A stretch of 7,287 nucleotides of DNA from Akkermansiaceae bacterium (GCA_014379305.1 JACMMB010000062.1:1-7287), one strand, 5' to 3'. Numbered from the stretch's first letter, positions 1 through 6,642 are shown. Translations and numbers: made by a program. Notes: generated by a model not told the origin, from the sequence alone.

Positions 1-233
1 GGAGTCAGCCATTCGCTGCGCAGGGTCTCGCGCCGGGCGGGACGAAGAATTTCCGTAAGAATGGCTTTTTCCGAGCCGCTCAGGGTGCGGTCCACGTCCG
101 GCAGGAACTCACTCAGATCACCGCCATATTCAGAAAGTCTTTCCGTGACCACGAATCGCACCTCGGGCGTTTCATCATCCAAAAGCCGAAGCAAGGCGGC
201 CAGTTCTTTTGGATCGGGTAGCAGGGCGTTCAT
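1..233 (-). CDS. N-terminal part of an unidentified protein, possibly SirB1/transglutaminase-like (runs off left edge)
   Basis: An open frame on the minus strand starts at an ATG (plus-strand cat at 231-233) and stays open for 77 codons to the window edge. The protein begins MNALLPDPKELAALLRLLDD and continues with ETPEVRFVVTERLSEYGG. This is a short HEAT-like helical pair, in which a 'LLRLLDD-x-x-PEVR' phrase is followed by a second helix. It then reads SGSEKAILTEILRPARRETL. Similar acidic HEAT-like openings followed by an RRxxL-type helix occur in SirB1/transglutaminase-like proteins of Verrucomicrobiota, which is the basis for the tentative family name. The diagnostic downstream domain is outside the window, so this is inference. 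No clear Shine-Dalgarno precedes the ATG. The gene lies 65 bp downstream of tRNA-Val on the same strand and could be read through from its promoter. Confidence 0.55.
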   Translation of the reverse strand, partial: MNALLPDPKELAALLRLLDDETPEVRFVVTERLSEYGGDLSEFLPDVDRTLSGSEKAILTEILRPARRETLRSEWLT

Positions 234-298
234 CACGCTAAGGAACAGTCGAGCAGGTGAAAAATCAAACGAATGCCAAGGATCCGTGGAAGTTCAAA

Positions 299-373
299 TG
301 GTGCGCGATACTGGGTTCGAACCAGTGACCCCCTCCGTGTCAGGGAGGTGCTCTACCACTGAGCTAACCGCGC
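299..373 (-). tRNA. tRNA-Val (anticodon GAC)
   Basis: Read on the minus strand, this folds as a complete cloverleaf. The acceptor arms are GCGCGGT and ATCGCGC (seven pairs including one G-U). The D arm is GCTC/GAGC, the anticodon stem is CCTCC/GGAGG with loop CTGACAC, and the T arm is ACTGG/CCAGT around TTCGAAC. Loop positions 34-36 are GAC, which decodes GUC and GUU valine codons. The discriminator is A and the CCA tail is encoded (plus-strand tgg at 299-301). No intron or mismatch is visible. Confidence 0.97.
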
Positions 374-397
374 TTATGGGAATTCCTTCGGGCGGCG

Positions 398-427
398 AAA
401 TTAGGGGGAAACACAGCCGATAAGCAA
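398..427 (-). promoter_or_regulatory. Candidate sigma70-type promoter for tRNA-Val
   Basis: On the minus strand, TTGCTT (plus 422-427) and TAATTT (plus 398-403) are separated by 18 bp. They resemble -35 and -10 boxes. The -10 box ends about 24 bases before the mature 5' end of tRNA-Val, a normal distance for a short tRNA leader. Placement and spacing support it; the box matches are only moderate. Confidence 0.35.
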
Positions 428-461
428 CCCCTTTTTCACCTGCGGCCTTCAAAAATTCGTC

Positions 462-485
462 CCTTGGATTAAACCTTGGATTAAA
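462..485 (+). repeat. Perfect 12-bp tandem duplication (ccttggattaaa x2)
   Basis: The 12-mer ccttggattaaa occurs twice head to tail at 462-473 and 474-485. It sits in the 162-bp gap between tRNA-Val and the exported-protein gene, 50 bp before that gene's ATG. Each copy contains a TTGGAT that is -35-like, but no good -10 lies at the right distance. The duplication may simply be a slippage product. Confidence 0.7.
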
Positions 486-535
486 GATTGCGGCTTGAGT
501 AATCAGGTCTATCTCTAAAGGCTCTTGCCCTATTC

Positions 536-1255
536 ATGAAAACTCTGTTTGTCCTCTTCATTCTCACGGCCAAGCTTGCCGCCGAGATGCCAAAAATATT
601 TGCCGGTTTGTTCGAAAAGGAAACGCCGGTTCGCGCGAGCATCGGGGTGATCGTTCCACCGGTGGGAATCGACAAGTATATCGCCAAAGTCGAAGCCGCC
701 GCACGCAAGGACCCGAAGTGGTTTAAAGAATTCTCCGAGACTGCCAAACCGGGAACGCCACTTCCATTTCATGAAAAGCTCGGCCTTACCACGGAGGAAT
801 ATGAAGATTACCTCGCGCTCTGGGCCAAGCGCGAATTCAAAGCCACAAGCGAAGTGATGCTGGTGCTTAGGGAAACGACTGGAAATACCTGGACTCTCAC
901 CGCCTCCGGCGAGGCGGGAGCCATTTCGACTCTCCGCTATCAACCGAAGGAGGATATTTTCCGCTCCCCGAATGGAGAACTCAAACGCTTGGAAGACATC
1001 AAAGCGGACCCGAGCAGCATCCTCGGCGCCTGGTCGGGATATGAATGGCGGTTTGAGGAAGAGACCGGGCTCGGAAAAACCAAGGAAAATCTCGCCATCG
1101 GCAAATATGATGACAAGGCCTTCGGAATTGTCGTTTATCGGGTTCAGGAAATTTCCACCGAGGGCAGCCGCCTTCTCGACAAAAGCCTCGTCATGCGTTT
1201 TCCACTTGGAAAAGCCGGCCATCTCAAGCTGCCGGGCGCGCCCCCAAAACGCTGA
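536..1255 (+). CDS. Exported protein of unknown function (239 aa)
   Basis: I do not recognise a named family. The N-terminus has signal-peptide character: a short basic start (MK), a hydrophobic core TLFVLFILTA, then a small-residue stretch KLAA before EMPK, with likely cleavage near residue 16. The product is therefore probably periplasmic or secreted. The mature part is soluble and charged, with helical segments around 46-70 and 85-102 (TTEEYEDYLALW), then beta-rich stretches with alternating polar and hydrophobic residues around 105-135 and 190-225. No cysteines, catalytic motif or repeats stand out. The ATG at 536 is favoured because it gives an intact signal sequence, although no close Shine-Dalgarno is present. 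The next gene starts 5 bp after the stop, so the two are almost certainly co-transcribed. The opposite strand is also open for 230 codons here, but the signal peptide and gene spacing favour the plus strand. Confidence 0.8.
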   Translation: MKTLFVLFILTAKLAAEMPKIFAGLFEKETPVRASIGVIVPPVGIDKYIAKVEAAARKDPKWFKEFSETAKPGTPLPFHEKLGLTTEEYEDYLALWAKREFKATSEVMLVLRETTGNTWTLTASGEAGAISTLRYQPKEDIFRSPNGELKRLEDIKADPSSILGAWSGYEWRFEEETGLGKTKENLAIGKYDDKAFGIVVYRVQEISTEGSRLLDKSLVMRFPLGKAGHLKLPGAPPKR

Positions 1256-1260
1256 GAACG

Positions 1261-2670
1261 ATGACCAGGAAGTGGATCAAAAAAGCTATCCTTGTCGCGG
1301 TTTCACTCGCTATCACAGTCCCACTTCTCGCCTACGGCTTGTCCAATCTCTATCTGCTCAGTCCCAAGGGCAGGGAGTGGATTGCGGGGAAGATCCAGCA
1401 GCGGATCAGCCTTGAAACATCAGTCCGGGGAGCCACGTGGTCGCCTTGGAACGGAGTTACGCTCTATGGCCTTCAAGTCCGGCAGGCCGAACCCCTGCGC
1501 GAGGCGATCAAATCCCCGTTACTTTCGGTTAAGGAAATAAGGGTGATGCCAACCTGGCGGGCCTTGATCCGCCGACAGCTACTGATCAAAAACATCAATA
1601 TCCAGCAGCCCTCTTTGACAATTCCTATTGAGCTGCTTTCTCAGATCCCTACGAAACAACCCGATCCCAGCCTGGCTGTGAAACCCCCGGAGTTGGCTGT
1701 GAAACCCCCGGATTTAGCTATGGTTTCTCCCAAGTCTGAAAAACTTGCGCCACCCCCATCAGGAGGCCATACCGCCCCCCTACCGAAACCCCAACAAGCC
1801 TCTCCTTCACAGCCTGAAGCACCTGTTGCCAGAATCGAATCCCTGCCGGAAAATCCCCAGCCCACTATTTGGATCGATATCAGCGATGCGCGTCTCAAAA
1901 TCGTCTCCACGCTTACAAGATCACCTCTCTATCAGATATCAAAGCTCGATGGAAAATTGCCGATAGGCGGAAAAAACGCTGAATCCAGCTTAACACTTAG
2001 GAACATCAAATCCTTTGGCAGTCTGCTTGCGGGTAAAATGAAAATTCCGATTGAGTGGAAGACACCCGTGTTGAAATTCGGAGCCCTCGACGGCGGATTT
2101 TTCGGCCTCGATTGTGTCATGGAGGCACAGTTCGCGTTGACGCCGAATATCCCTTTTCAGATCAGCTCCGCCATACCGACGCAGAAAGACAAAGAAATTT
2201 CTTTCGGTGAGCTTCTGCACGCAAAACTCGGTTCGGTTGCCGCAGGCGGATTACTGAAAGGCCTGCTGCTAATACCGGGCAGCTGGCAGGGCCGGTTCGC
2301 CGCGCAATCATCGGATATAGCAAGCCGTTACACCGATCAGGAAGGACGATTTGAACAAGGCCGGGCATTGGTCATTTTTCAAAACGGCGCACTTTCGTGT
2401 GTGGACGCGAGGCTCACTGGCGAGTCGCTCAGTATCCTTGGAAACGCAACCCTGATCAGCGATGGACGTGCGGCCGCAAACGCGCGGATTGTCGGACCGC
2501 CTGAAACATTGGCCGCCATCTCAAAACATACCCGCCCCGACGACAGCGCTCCAAAACTTACTTTCCTCAGTACTCCCCAACGCGCCGCCCTGGATCTCAA
2601 AATATTCGGCAGACTTGGTGAGTTTTACTACCAGCCGGATCCCGGATACGCCCCGATATTGCTCAAATAA
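1261..2670 (+). CDS. AsmA/DUF748-like membrane-anchored periplasmic protein (469 aa)
   Basis: A short basic start (MTRKWIKK) precedes one hydrophobic segment at about residues 9-32 with no obvious cleavage site. This predicts an N-terminal inner-membrane anchor with the rest in the periplasm. Residues 33-75 match the opening of AsmA/DUF748/TamB-type proteins: a helix (SPKGREWIAGKIQQRIS) followed by a strand pattern with RGATWSPWNGVTLYGLQV. A low-complexity, proline-rich linker covers about 130-200. Beyond it are alternating beta-strand segments to about 455, as expected for an AsmA-type beta-groove. Proteins of this group are linked to outer-membrane biogenesis and lipid transport between membranes; applying that role here is inference. 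At 469 aa it is short compared with many family members, and the C-terminus stops cleanly. It starts 5 bp after the preceding stop, so the upstream exported protein may be a partner. Its stop lies 5 bp from that of the convergent PBP gene. Confidence 0.78.
   Translation: MTRKWIKKAILVAVSLAITVPLLAYGLSNLYLLSPKGREWIAGKIQQRISLETSVRGATWSPWNGVTLYGLQVRQAEPLREAIKSPLLSVKEIRVMPTWRALIRRQLLIKNINIQQPSLTIPIELLSQIPTKQPDPSLAVKPPELAVKPPDLAMVSPKSEKLAPPPSGGHTAPLPKPQQASPSQPEAPVARIESLPENPQPTIWIDISDARLKIVSTLTRSPLYQISKLDGKLPIGGKNAESSLTLRNIKSFGSLLAGKMKIPIEWKTPVLKFGALDGGFFGLDCVMEAQFALTPNIPFQISSAIPTQKDKEISFGELLHAKLGSVAAGGLLKGLLLIPGSWQGRFAAQSSDIASRYTDQEGRFEQGRALVIFQNGALSCVDARLTGESLSILGNATLISDGRAAANARIVGPPETLAAISKHTRPDDSAPKLTFLSTPQRAALDLKIFGRLGEFYYQPDPGYAPILLK
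1673..1712 (+). repeat. 21-bp tandem repeat in the proline-rich linker
   Basis: The stretch tggctgtgaaacccccgga recurs with a period of 21 bp (from 1673 and from 1694). It encodes two LAVKPPE/D heptads at residues 138-151, and a diverged third unit (LAMVSPK) follows. The multiple-of-three period keeps the frame, as expected for slippage-driven expansion of a flexible periplasmic linker. Confidence 0.8.
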
Positions 2671-2684
2671 GCTGCTCAATCGGG
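2652..2684. terminator. Weak hairpin spanning the two convergent stop codons
   Basis: CCCGA at 2652-2656 pairs with TCGGG at 2680-2684. After a two-base bulge, TTG at 2659-2661 pairs with CAA at 2677-2679, closing a loop of about 15 bases. The structure covers the stop codons of both the AsmA-like gene and the PBP gene. It has no strong T-tract on either side, so a bidirectional terminator is only a possibility suggested by position. Confidence 0.2.
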
Positions 2685-5111
2685 ATTGATTTCAAGCTTG
2701 GTTGGTTTGCGTATGTCAATGGTTTCGTCGAAGTCACCGAGATCAAGGCTGTCCAGAACGTTGGTACTGTGCCGGATCAAACCGACCTTGCCGGTATTGG
2801 CGAGATAGCTGGGCAGTTCGGTATGATACGGATCCTCGCCAAGCAGCACCGGTCCTTTAGGCCGAATGGCCAGGGCATCCAGTGCGGCAAGATTGTTCAA
2901 GGCGGATTCAGGATTGATCCCATCGCCAAGCGCCCCCGAATGCAGCGTGCAAAAGGGCAGGTTTTCAGTCCCTTTACGGAAGAATTCATGGATATTGGTG
3001 GACCGGGATTTGACCGAGCCGCTCGCCACATCCTCCACCAACTCCTGACAAAACTGGGTTGCGAGCTGCCCGGATACAGAGCAAATATCCTTTTCCACAA
3101 CAGAGTCCGGCATGGCGATGTTCTCATCCCCAAAGCCAGGGGCGGCAGCATTCATGGCCGCAGTCCAGACAGGCATCGCAAGATCACGGCTAAAAGCTCC
3201 CGGATAGATTGGTTCACCATTTCCCTGGAGAAATCCCGTCCAGACACCACAGGTGATCCGGGCATTATAGCCAAGAAACCAGGTGTCGGAGAAGTCGTGG
3301 GTCGTCCCGCCCTTTGCAGCTCCTGGAAACGGTTTCTCGATCATCGCTTGTTCCAATCCGCGCGCGCTGCCCGCATCCATCCCGCCTTTCATCATGCTGT
3401 GGATCTGCCACGCCACGCCTTCATTCAGGAGCCTTCCCGTTGGGTTCGAATTCCTCAGTCTGCGGAAAACCACACGCCCCTGGCCGTTTTCGATACGATC
3501 AATGTAGGAAAATTTCGCCGGCCCTTTTCTTCCACCCAGGGGGAATGTGGCCATTGCGGTGACCGCCTGTTTCAGGGAAGCGGATTCCCAGCCCAAACTT
3601 ACCCGTGGCAAGGGTTCGGCATCCTTCATTGGAAATCCGAACGCCACGCCTGCATCAATGATTTTCTGAATTCCGATCTGCGAACTCAACCGCACCGTCG
3701 CGGCTATCTTCGAATTCTCCAACGCGCTGCGCAGCGTCACCTGACCCTGATACGTTGGCGAGGGAAGCTCCATTCCCCATTCACCTAAAATGCCTTCCCG
3801 ACCTCCGATCATCACCGCCCGGTTATCCATCGGTTCGTCTTCCACAACTGAAGAAGGCGTGTGTTTGTCTGCAAGTCCCGCCGCATAGAGAAAGGGAAAA
3901 AACGCCGTGCCTAGCGGACGTTTCCCCATCTCGATAAAATCAAAAGGCACTTCTGAATAATCGCGTCCCCCCACATGCGCAAGCACCTCTCCGGTCCCGT
4001 GATCGATCATGAAAACCGCTCCCTGAAGGTATTCCGGCCTTGCCTTGGAACGGTTCTTTTTAAACTCCCCGTATTTCTGCCGCTTGTATCCGGGATTCTC
4101 TTCGGCCTGCTGCAAGGCCATGGCCAGGGCCTTCTCCGCGGCATTTTGAACTTCCGAGGAAATGGTGGTATAAATCGAATATCCACCCGTCGAGAGCGCG
4201 TCCTCTCCGAGCGATTTCGCCACCGCATCCGCGATGCGCTCATACAGGTGGGAGGTTCCCCTTTGCAAAGGCTTTGGGTTCGTTCTCAGTTCCTTTGTTT
4301 GCGCCTTGGCGGATTCCGATTTTGAAATCATCCCCTCGTCCACCATTCGTGAAAGCACCATGTTGCGCGATATCCTGCTTTGAGCGGGATTATTCAGCGG
4401 CGAGTTATTCGTAGGATTTTTGATCAAGCCCACAATCGTGGCGCACTGATGTAAATTCAGATCCTTCGGCTCCTTGCCGAAATAACCCAGTGCTGCCGAG
4501 CGAAGTCCGTAATACCCGCTGCCAAAATAAATCCGGTTGAGATAAAATTCCAGGATCTGCTGCTTCGAATAGCGGTTCTCTATCCGCTTCGCCAAAAATA
4601 TCTCCACCAGCTTCCGTTGCTTGCCGCTCTCGCCTTTCACCGCCGCATCCTGCTTCAGCGGATAAGCGTTTCTCGCCAATTGCTGCGTGATCGTGCTCGC
4701 TCCCTGGGTGGTTCCTCCGGCTTGATAGTTCAGTTTAAGCGCCCTTATAATCCCGATATAATCAACTCCGTGATGGGTTAGAAAACGCGAATCCTCGCCG
4801 GCTCTCAAGGCATCGATGAAAAGTTCCGGAACATCCTCGATCTCCATGACGCTCCTGTTTTGCACGAAGATCCTGCCGATCTCTTTTCCGCTTCGATCAA
4901 ATATAATACTAGGGATTTCCAGTTCGTTGATCTTTTCAAGATCATAGCCTATCGCCCGCTCCCGGTATTCACGGGTGTATTGCTCGGCGAAGAGAAATGC
5001 CATGCCGCAGCTGATCAGCAGGATCATCACGCTCACCGCCCAAAAGGTTTTGCGCTTGTAGAAAGGCCGTTGGCCGCTCTTTCTCCGGGTGTTTTTGTTA
5101 TTGTCCGCCAT
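2676..5111 (-). CDS. Class A penicillin-binding protein with intact GT51 and degenerate transpeptidase domain (811 aa)
   Basis: Bitopic murein synthase of the PBP1A type. Numbering starts at the ATG at 5111. A basic cytoplasmic N-terminus precedes a membrane anchor (about 23-42). The GT51 domain (about 62-236) has EDSRF with catalytic Glu106, GASTITQQLARN (137-148), the RKLVEIFLAKRIE region with Glu170, and ILEFYLNRIYFGSGYYG. It should polymerise lipid II into glycan strands in the periplasm. The transpeptidase fold (about 300-650) is recognisable from AVFMIDHGTGEVLAHVGGRDY, GQVTLRSALENS and HDFSDTWFLGYN. However, the SxxK motif reads T402-A-F-F405, SxN reads S467-K-I469 and KTG reads K600-G-G602. 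The C-terminus keeps the usual CSVSGQLATQFC and a later CTLH, then adds a roughly 85-residue tail. Cross-linking activity is therefore doubtful. An in-frame GTG at 5123 would add four residues; the ATG is preferred because a GGAG lies 11 bases upstream of it, whereas for the GTG that GGAG overlaps the start codon. Confidence 0.95.
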   Translation of the reverse strand: MADNNKNTRRKSGQRPFYKRKTFWAVSVMILLISCGMAFLFAEQYTREYRERAIGYDLEKINELEIPSIIFDRSGKEIGRIFVQNRSVMEIEDVPELFIDALRAGEDSRFLTHHGVDYIGIIRALKLNYQAGGTTQGASTITQQLARNAYPLKQDAAVKGESGKQRKLVEIFLAKRIENRYSKQQILEFYLNRIYFGSGYYGLRSAALGYFGKEPKDLNLHQCATIVGLIKNPTNNSPLNNPAQSRISRNMVLSRMVDEGMISKSESAKAQTKELRTNPKPLQRGTSHLYERIADAVAKSLGEDALSTGGYSIYTTISSEVQNAAEKALAMALQQAEENPGYKRQKYGEFKKNRSKARPEYLQGAVFMIDHGTGEVLAHVGGRDYSEVPFDFIEMGKRPLGTAFFPFLYAAGLADKHTPSSVVEDEPMDNRAVMIGGREGILGEWGMELPSPTYQGQVTLRSALENSKIAATVRLSSQIGIQKIIDAGVAFGFPMKDAEPLPRVSLGWESASLKQAVTAMATFPLGGRKGPAKFSYIDRIENGQGRVVFRRLRNSNPTGRLLNEGVAWQIHSMMKGGMDAGSARGLEQAMIEKPFPGAAKGGTTHDFSDTWFLGYNARITCGVWTGFLQGNGEPIYPGAFSRDLAMPVWTAAMNAAAPGFGDENIAMPDSVVEKDICSVSGQLATQFCQELVEDVASGSVKSRSTNIHEFFRKGTENLPFCTLHSGALGDGINPESALNNLAALDALAIRPKGPVLLGEDPYHTELPSYLANTGKVGLIRHSTNVLDSLDLGDFDETIDIRKPTKLEINPD

Positions 5112-6300
5112 GCCTGATATCACTCCGCAAGCGCAGTCAAACGATTGCTCATGTCCTGAGAATTATCCGAATCCTCCGGACTCGGCAACCCCTACCTTGA
5201 TTGAGAAGATCCTGTGCAAAATAGCGCTTCAAGGGCCGCTGTCTTTTCCTGAATATTTGGAAATCGCGCTCTACGATCCTATTTCCGGCTATTATGCGGG
5301 TTCTTCCCAACGGATCGGCCGCAACGGGGATTTTTATACCAGTGTGAGCGTTGGGCCTCTGTTCGGCCAGCTGCTTGCCCGGCATTTCCTGAACTGGTGG
5401 GAAAACAATCACCGGCCCCGCCGGTGGCGCATCCTCGAAATCGGTGCCAATGATGGCAGGCTTGCCGAGGATATCATCACTGCCCTTCACGCAGTCTCCC
5501 CGCCGGCATGGCAATCACTTGAATACGCAATTCTGGAGCCGCTTCCCGGCTTGCGTGCGGCACAGCAGGACAGACTGAAGAATCTGCCTGCGAAGCTTCG
5601 CGTCTCCGCTTCCCTCACGGATCTCCAGCAAACCAGTCTTCCCGGAATCGCCTTCGCAAATGAAGTCCTCGACGCCCTGCCCTTTCATCTTGTCAAACGT
5701 ATGGATCAGGCCTGGCAGGAACTCTATGTGAACGCGGATTCGTGTGATCGGCTCTTCTTTTCCCCATCTCCCATCGCCCCGGACAGTTCGCTTGCCGCGA
5801 GGCTCGCCAAGCTCGGTGAAAAATTTCCAGATGGCTACCAGACCGAGGTCAGGACAAATTTCGGAGCCTTCCTCGAATCCGTCTCATCCTGTCTGTTGGA
5901 AGGTTCCCTGATCTTCTTCGATTACGGCTTCGCCGCTCCGGAATACTACGAGGATTCCCGTAGCAACGGCACCCTTCGCACCTATTCAAATCATCAGGCC
6001 GGCGAAAACCCATTGCTCCGCCCGGGTGAAGCCGACATCACCGCCCATGTCGATTTTACCGACCTTGCCATGGCCGCCCGAAAACTTGACTTCCATCCAA
6101 CCGGCTTTTCCACCCAAGGCAGCTTCCTGACCCATCTCGCCAGGCCCATGATGCTGAATAACGAATTATCCGACCCAAAAGCCATAGCCCGATTTCAAAG
6201 CCTCACCCATCCCGCCCATCTCGGCAGCCGCTTCCATGTCATCGAATTCTCAAGCAAGGGCGAATCCCCAAGCCTGATAAAACAGCGTCTTGCACTTTGA
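5110..6300 (+). CDS. MidA/NDUFAF7-family SAM-dependent methyltransferase (COG1565, 396 aa)
   Basis: Full-length member of the family containing MidA and NDUFAF7. Family landmarks in order: LSFPEYLEIALYDPISGYY (44-62), GDFYTSVSVGPLFGQLLA (73-90), the SAM-binding glycine loop ILEIGANDGRLAEDI (108-122), FANEVLDALPFH (182-193), a FDYGF strand (270-274) and GTLRTYSNHQAGENPLLRPG (287-306) leading into DITAHVDFT. Mitochondrial NDUFAF7 methylates an arginine of a complex I subunit (NDUFS2). The bacterial substrate is not established, so protein arginine methylation is a family-based guess. The protein is cytosolic, with no signal peptide. The ATG at 5110 overlaps the PBP start codon. About 29 poorly conserved, proline-rich residues precede the family core, so a TTG near 5197 is a possible alternative start; an in-frame GTG at 5089 would extend into the PBP gene. 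No clear Shine-Dalgarno is present. Its promoter must lie within the PBP 5' region. Confidence 0.92.
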   Translation: MPDITPQAQSNDCSCPENYPNPPDSATPTLIEKILCKIALQGPLSFPEYLEIALYDPISGYYAGSSQRIGRNGDFYTSVSVGPLFGQLLARHFLNWWENNHRPRRWRILEIGANDGRLAEDIITALHAVSPPAWQSLEYAILEPLPGLRAAQQDRLKNLPAKLRVSASLTDLQQTSLPGIAFANEVLDALPFHLVKRMDQAWQELYVNADSCDRLFFSPSPIAPDSSLAARLAKLGEKFPDGYQTEVRTNFGAFLESVSSCLLEGSLIFFDYGFAAPEYYEDSRSNGTLRTYSNHQAGENPLLRPGEADITAHVDFTDLAMAARKLDFHPTGFSTQGSFLTHLARPMMLNNELSDPKAIARFQSLTHPAHLGSRFHVIEFSSKGESPSLIKQRLAL

Positions 6301-6356
6301 TTGAGGAAATCTCCGCACTTGCCCCCTTTTGAAAAAAGCGTCAAGTTCAGCGCGTT

Positions 6357-6438
6357 GCCGGGGTGGCGGAATTGGTAGACGCGCTTGACTTAGGATCAAG
6401 TGAGCTCGCTTGTGCAGGTTCGAGTCCTGTCCCCGGTA
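6357..6438 (+). tRNA. tRNA-Leu (anticodon UAG)
   Basis: A class II cloverleaf with a long variable arm. The acceptor arms are GCCGGGG and CCCCGGT (the first pair is a G-U wobble). The anticodon stem is CTTGA/TCAAG with loop CTTAGGA, giving anticodon TAG, which reads CUA (and other CUN) leucine codons. A variable arm of about 14 bases follows (TGAGCTCGCTTGTG), then a T arm GCAGG/CCTGT around TTCGAGT. The discriminator is A (6438). The following bases are ccc, so CCA is not encoded, unlike in tRNA-Val in this window. Confidence 0.96.
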
Positions 6439-6451
6439 CCCTTAATCTGGC

Positions 6452-6614
6452 AGGGGAGCGCACGCGCCCTCGCGTGCTCTTTCTGGCGCCCTCGCCGGAA
6501 AGTTCCGCCGATACCTCGGACACCCGTTCGCCGTTTGAAAGCCCTTTACCAAAAAGTCCGCCTCCCGTCCGCGAGGGCGCGAACGGGGACACGCGAGGGC
6601 GCGTATGCTCCCCT
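6452..6614. repeat. REP/MITE-like element: 25-bp terminal inverted repeats enclosing hairpins with a shared CCCT/AGGG loop
   Basis: Bases 6452-6476 and 6590-6614 are inverted repeats matching at 23 of 25 positions. Within this 163-bp unit are four compact hairpins with the same four-base loop. Two read CCCT: 6460-6477 (stem GCACGCG/CGCGTGC) and 6479-6502 (stem CTTTCTGGCG/CGCCGGAAAG, one G-T pair). Two read AGGG: 6564-6587 (CCCGT and CGCG stems, one mismatch) and 6591-6604 (ACGCG/CGCGT). The 9-mer gcgccctcg or its complement occurs at 6464, 6486, 6572 and 6594, and once more at 6685. No obvious target-site duplication and no reading frame with family support are seen. It lies 3' of tRNA-Leu and 3' of the opposing DUF gene pair, the usual position for REP-type elements. 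Confidence 0.7.
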
Positions 6615-6642
6615 ACATCCCCACGCCGCGTGAAAAGGGGAG
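6608..6642. repeat. Additional hairpin next to the repeat element
   Basis: CTCCCC at 6608-6613 pairs with GGGGAG at 6637-6642. The intervening sequence holds a small inner stem (CACG/CGTG around CCG, 6622-6632). The CTCCCC arm is shared with the right terminal inverted repeat (6590-6614), so this fold competes with pairing to the GGGGAG at 6453-6458. Confidence 0.45.

Noticed and set aside
61..423. A 120-codon plus-strand frame containing a DTGFEPVTPSVSGRCSTTELTA segment
   Set aside because: That segment is the translation of the tRNA-Val gene read antisense, a common false protein. The rest is antisense to the partial gene at 1-233.
530..1222. A 230-codon minus-strand frame opposite the exported-protein gene
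   Set aside because: It mirrors the plus-strand gene in a high-GC region. The plus-strand frame has a signal peptide and is 5 bp from its downstream partner, while the antisense product shows no recognisable domain.
2769..3788. A 339-codon plus-strand frame opposite the PBP gene
   Set aside because: The minus strand encodes an unmistakable class A PBP here. The antisense product is rich in Arg, His and Pro with no domain, typical of a GC-driven shadow frame.
3300..3910. Possible frameshift or pseudogene as the cause of the altered PBP motifs
   Set aside because: The frame is continuous from the start to the stop, and PBP-like sequence flanks each altered motif on both sides. The changes look like substitutions, not loss of frame.
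6301..6356. A promoter for tRNA-Leu (TTGAAA at 6329-6334 as a -35 box)
   Set aside because: No acceptable -10 box lies 16-18 bp downstream; that spacing falls on the tRNA 5' end.
6452..6642. Possible CRISPR array from the recurring gcgccctcg motif
   Set aside because: The copies are short, unevenly spaced and in both orientations, without regular unique spacers. Paired hairpins explain them better.
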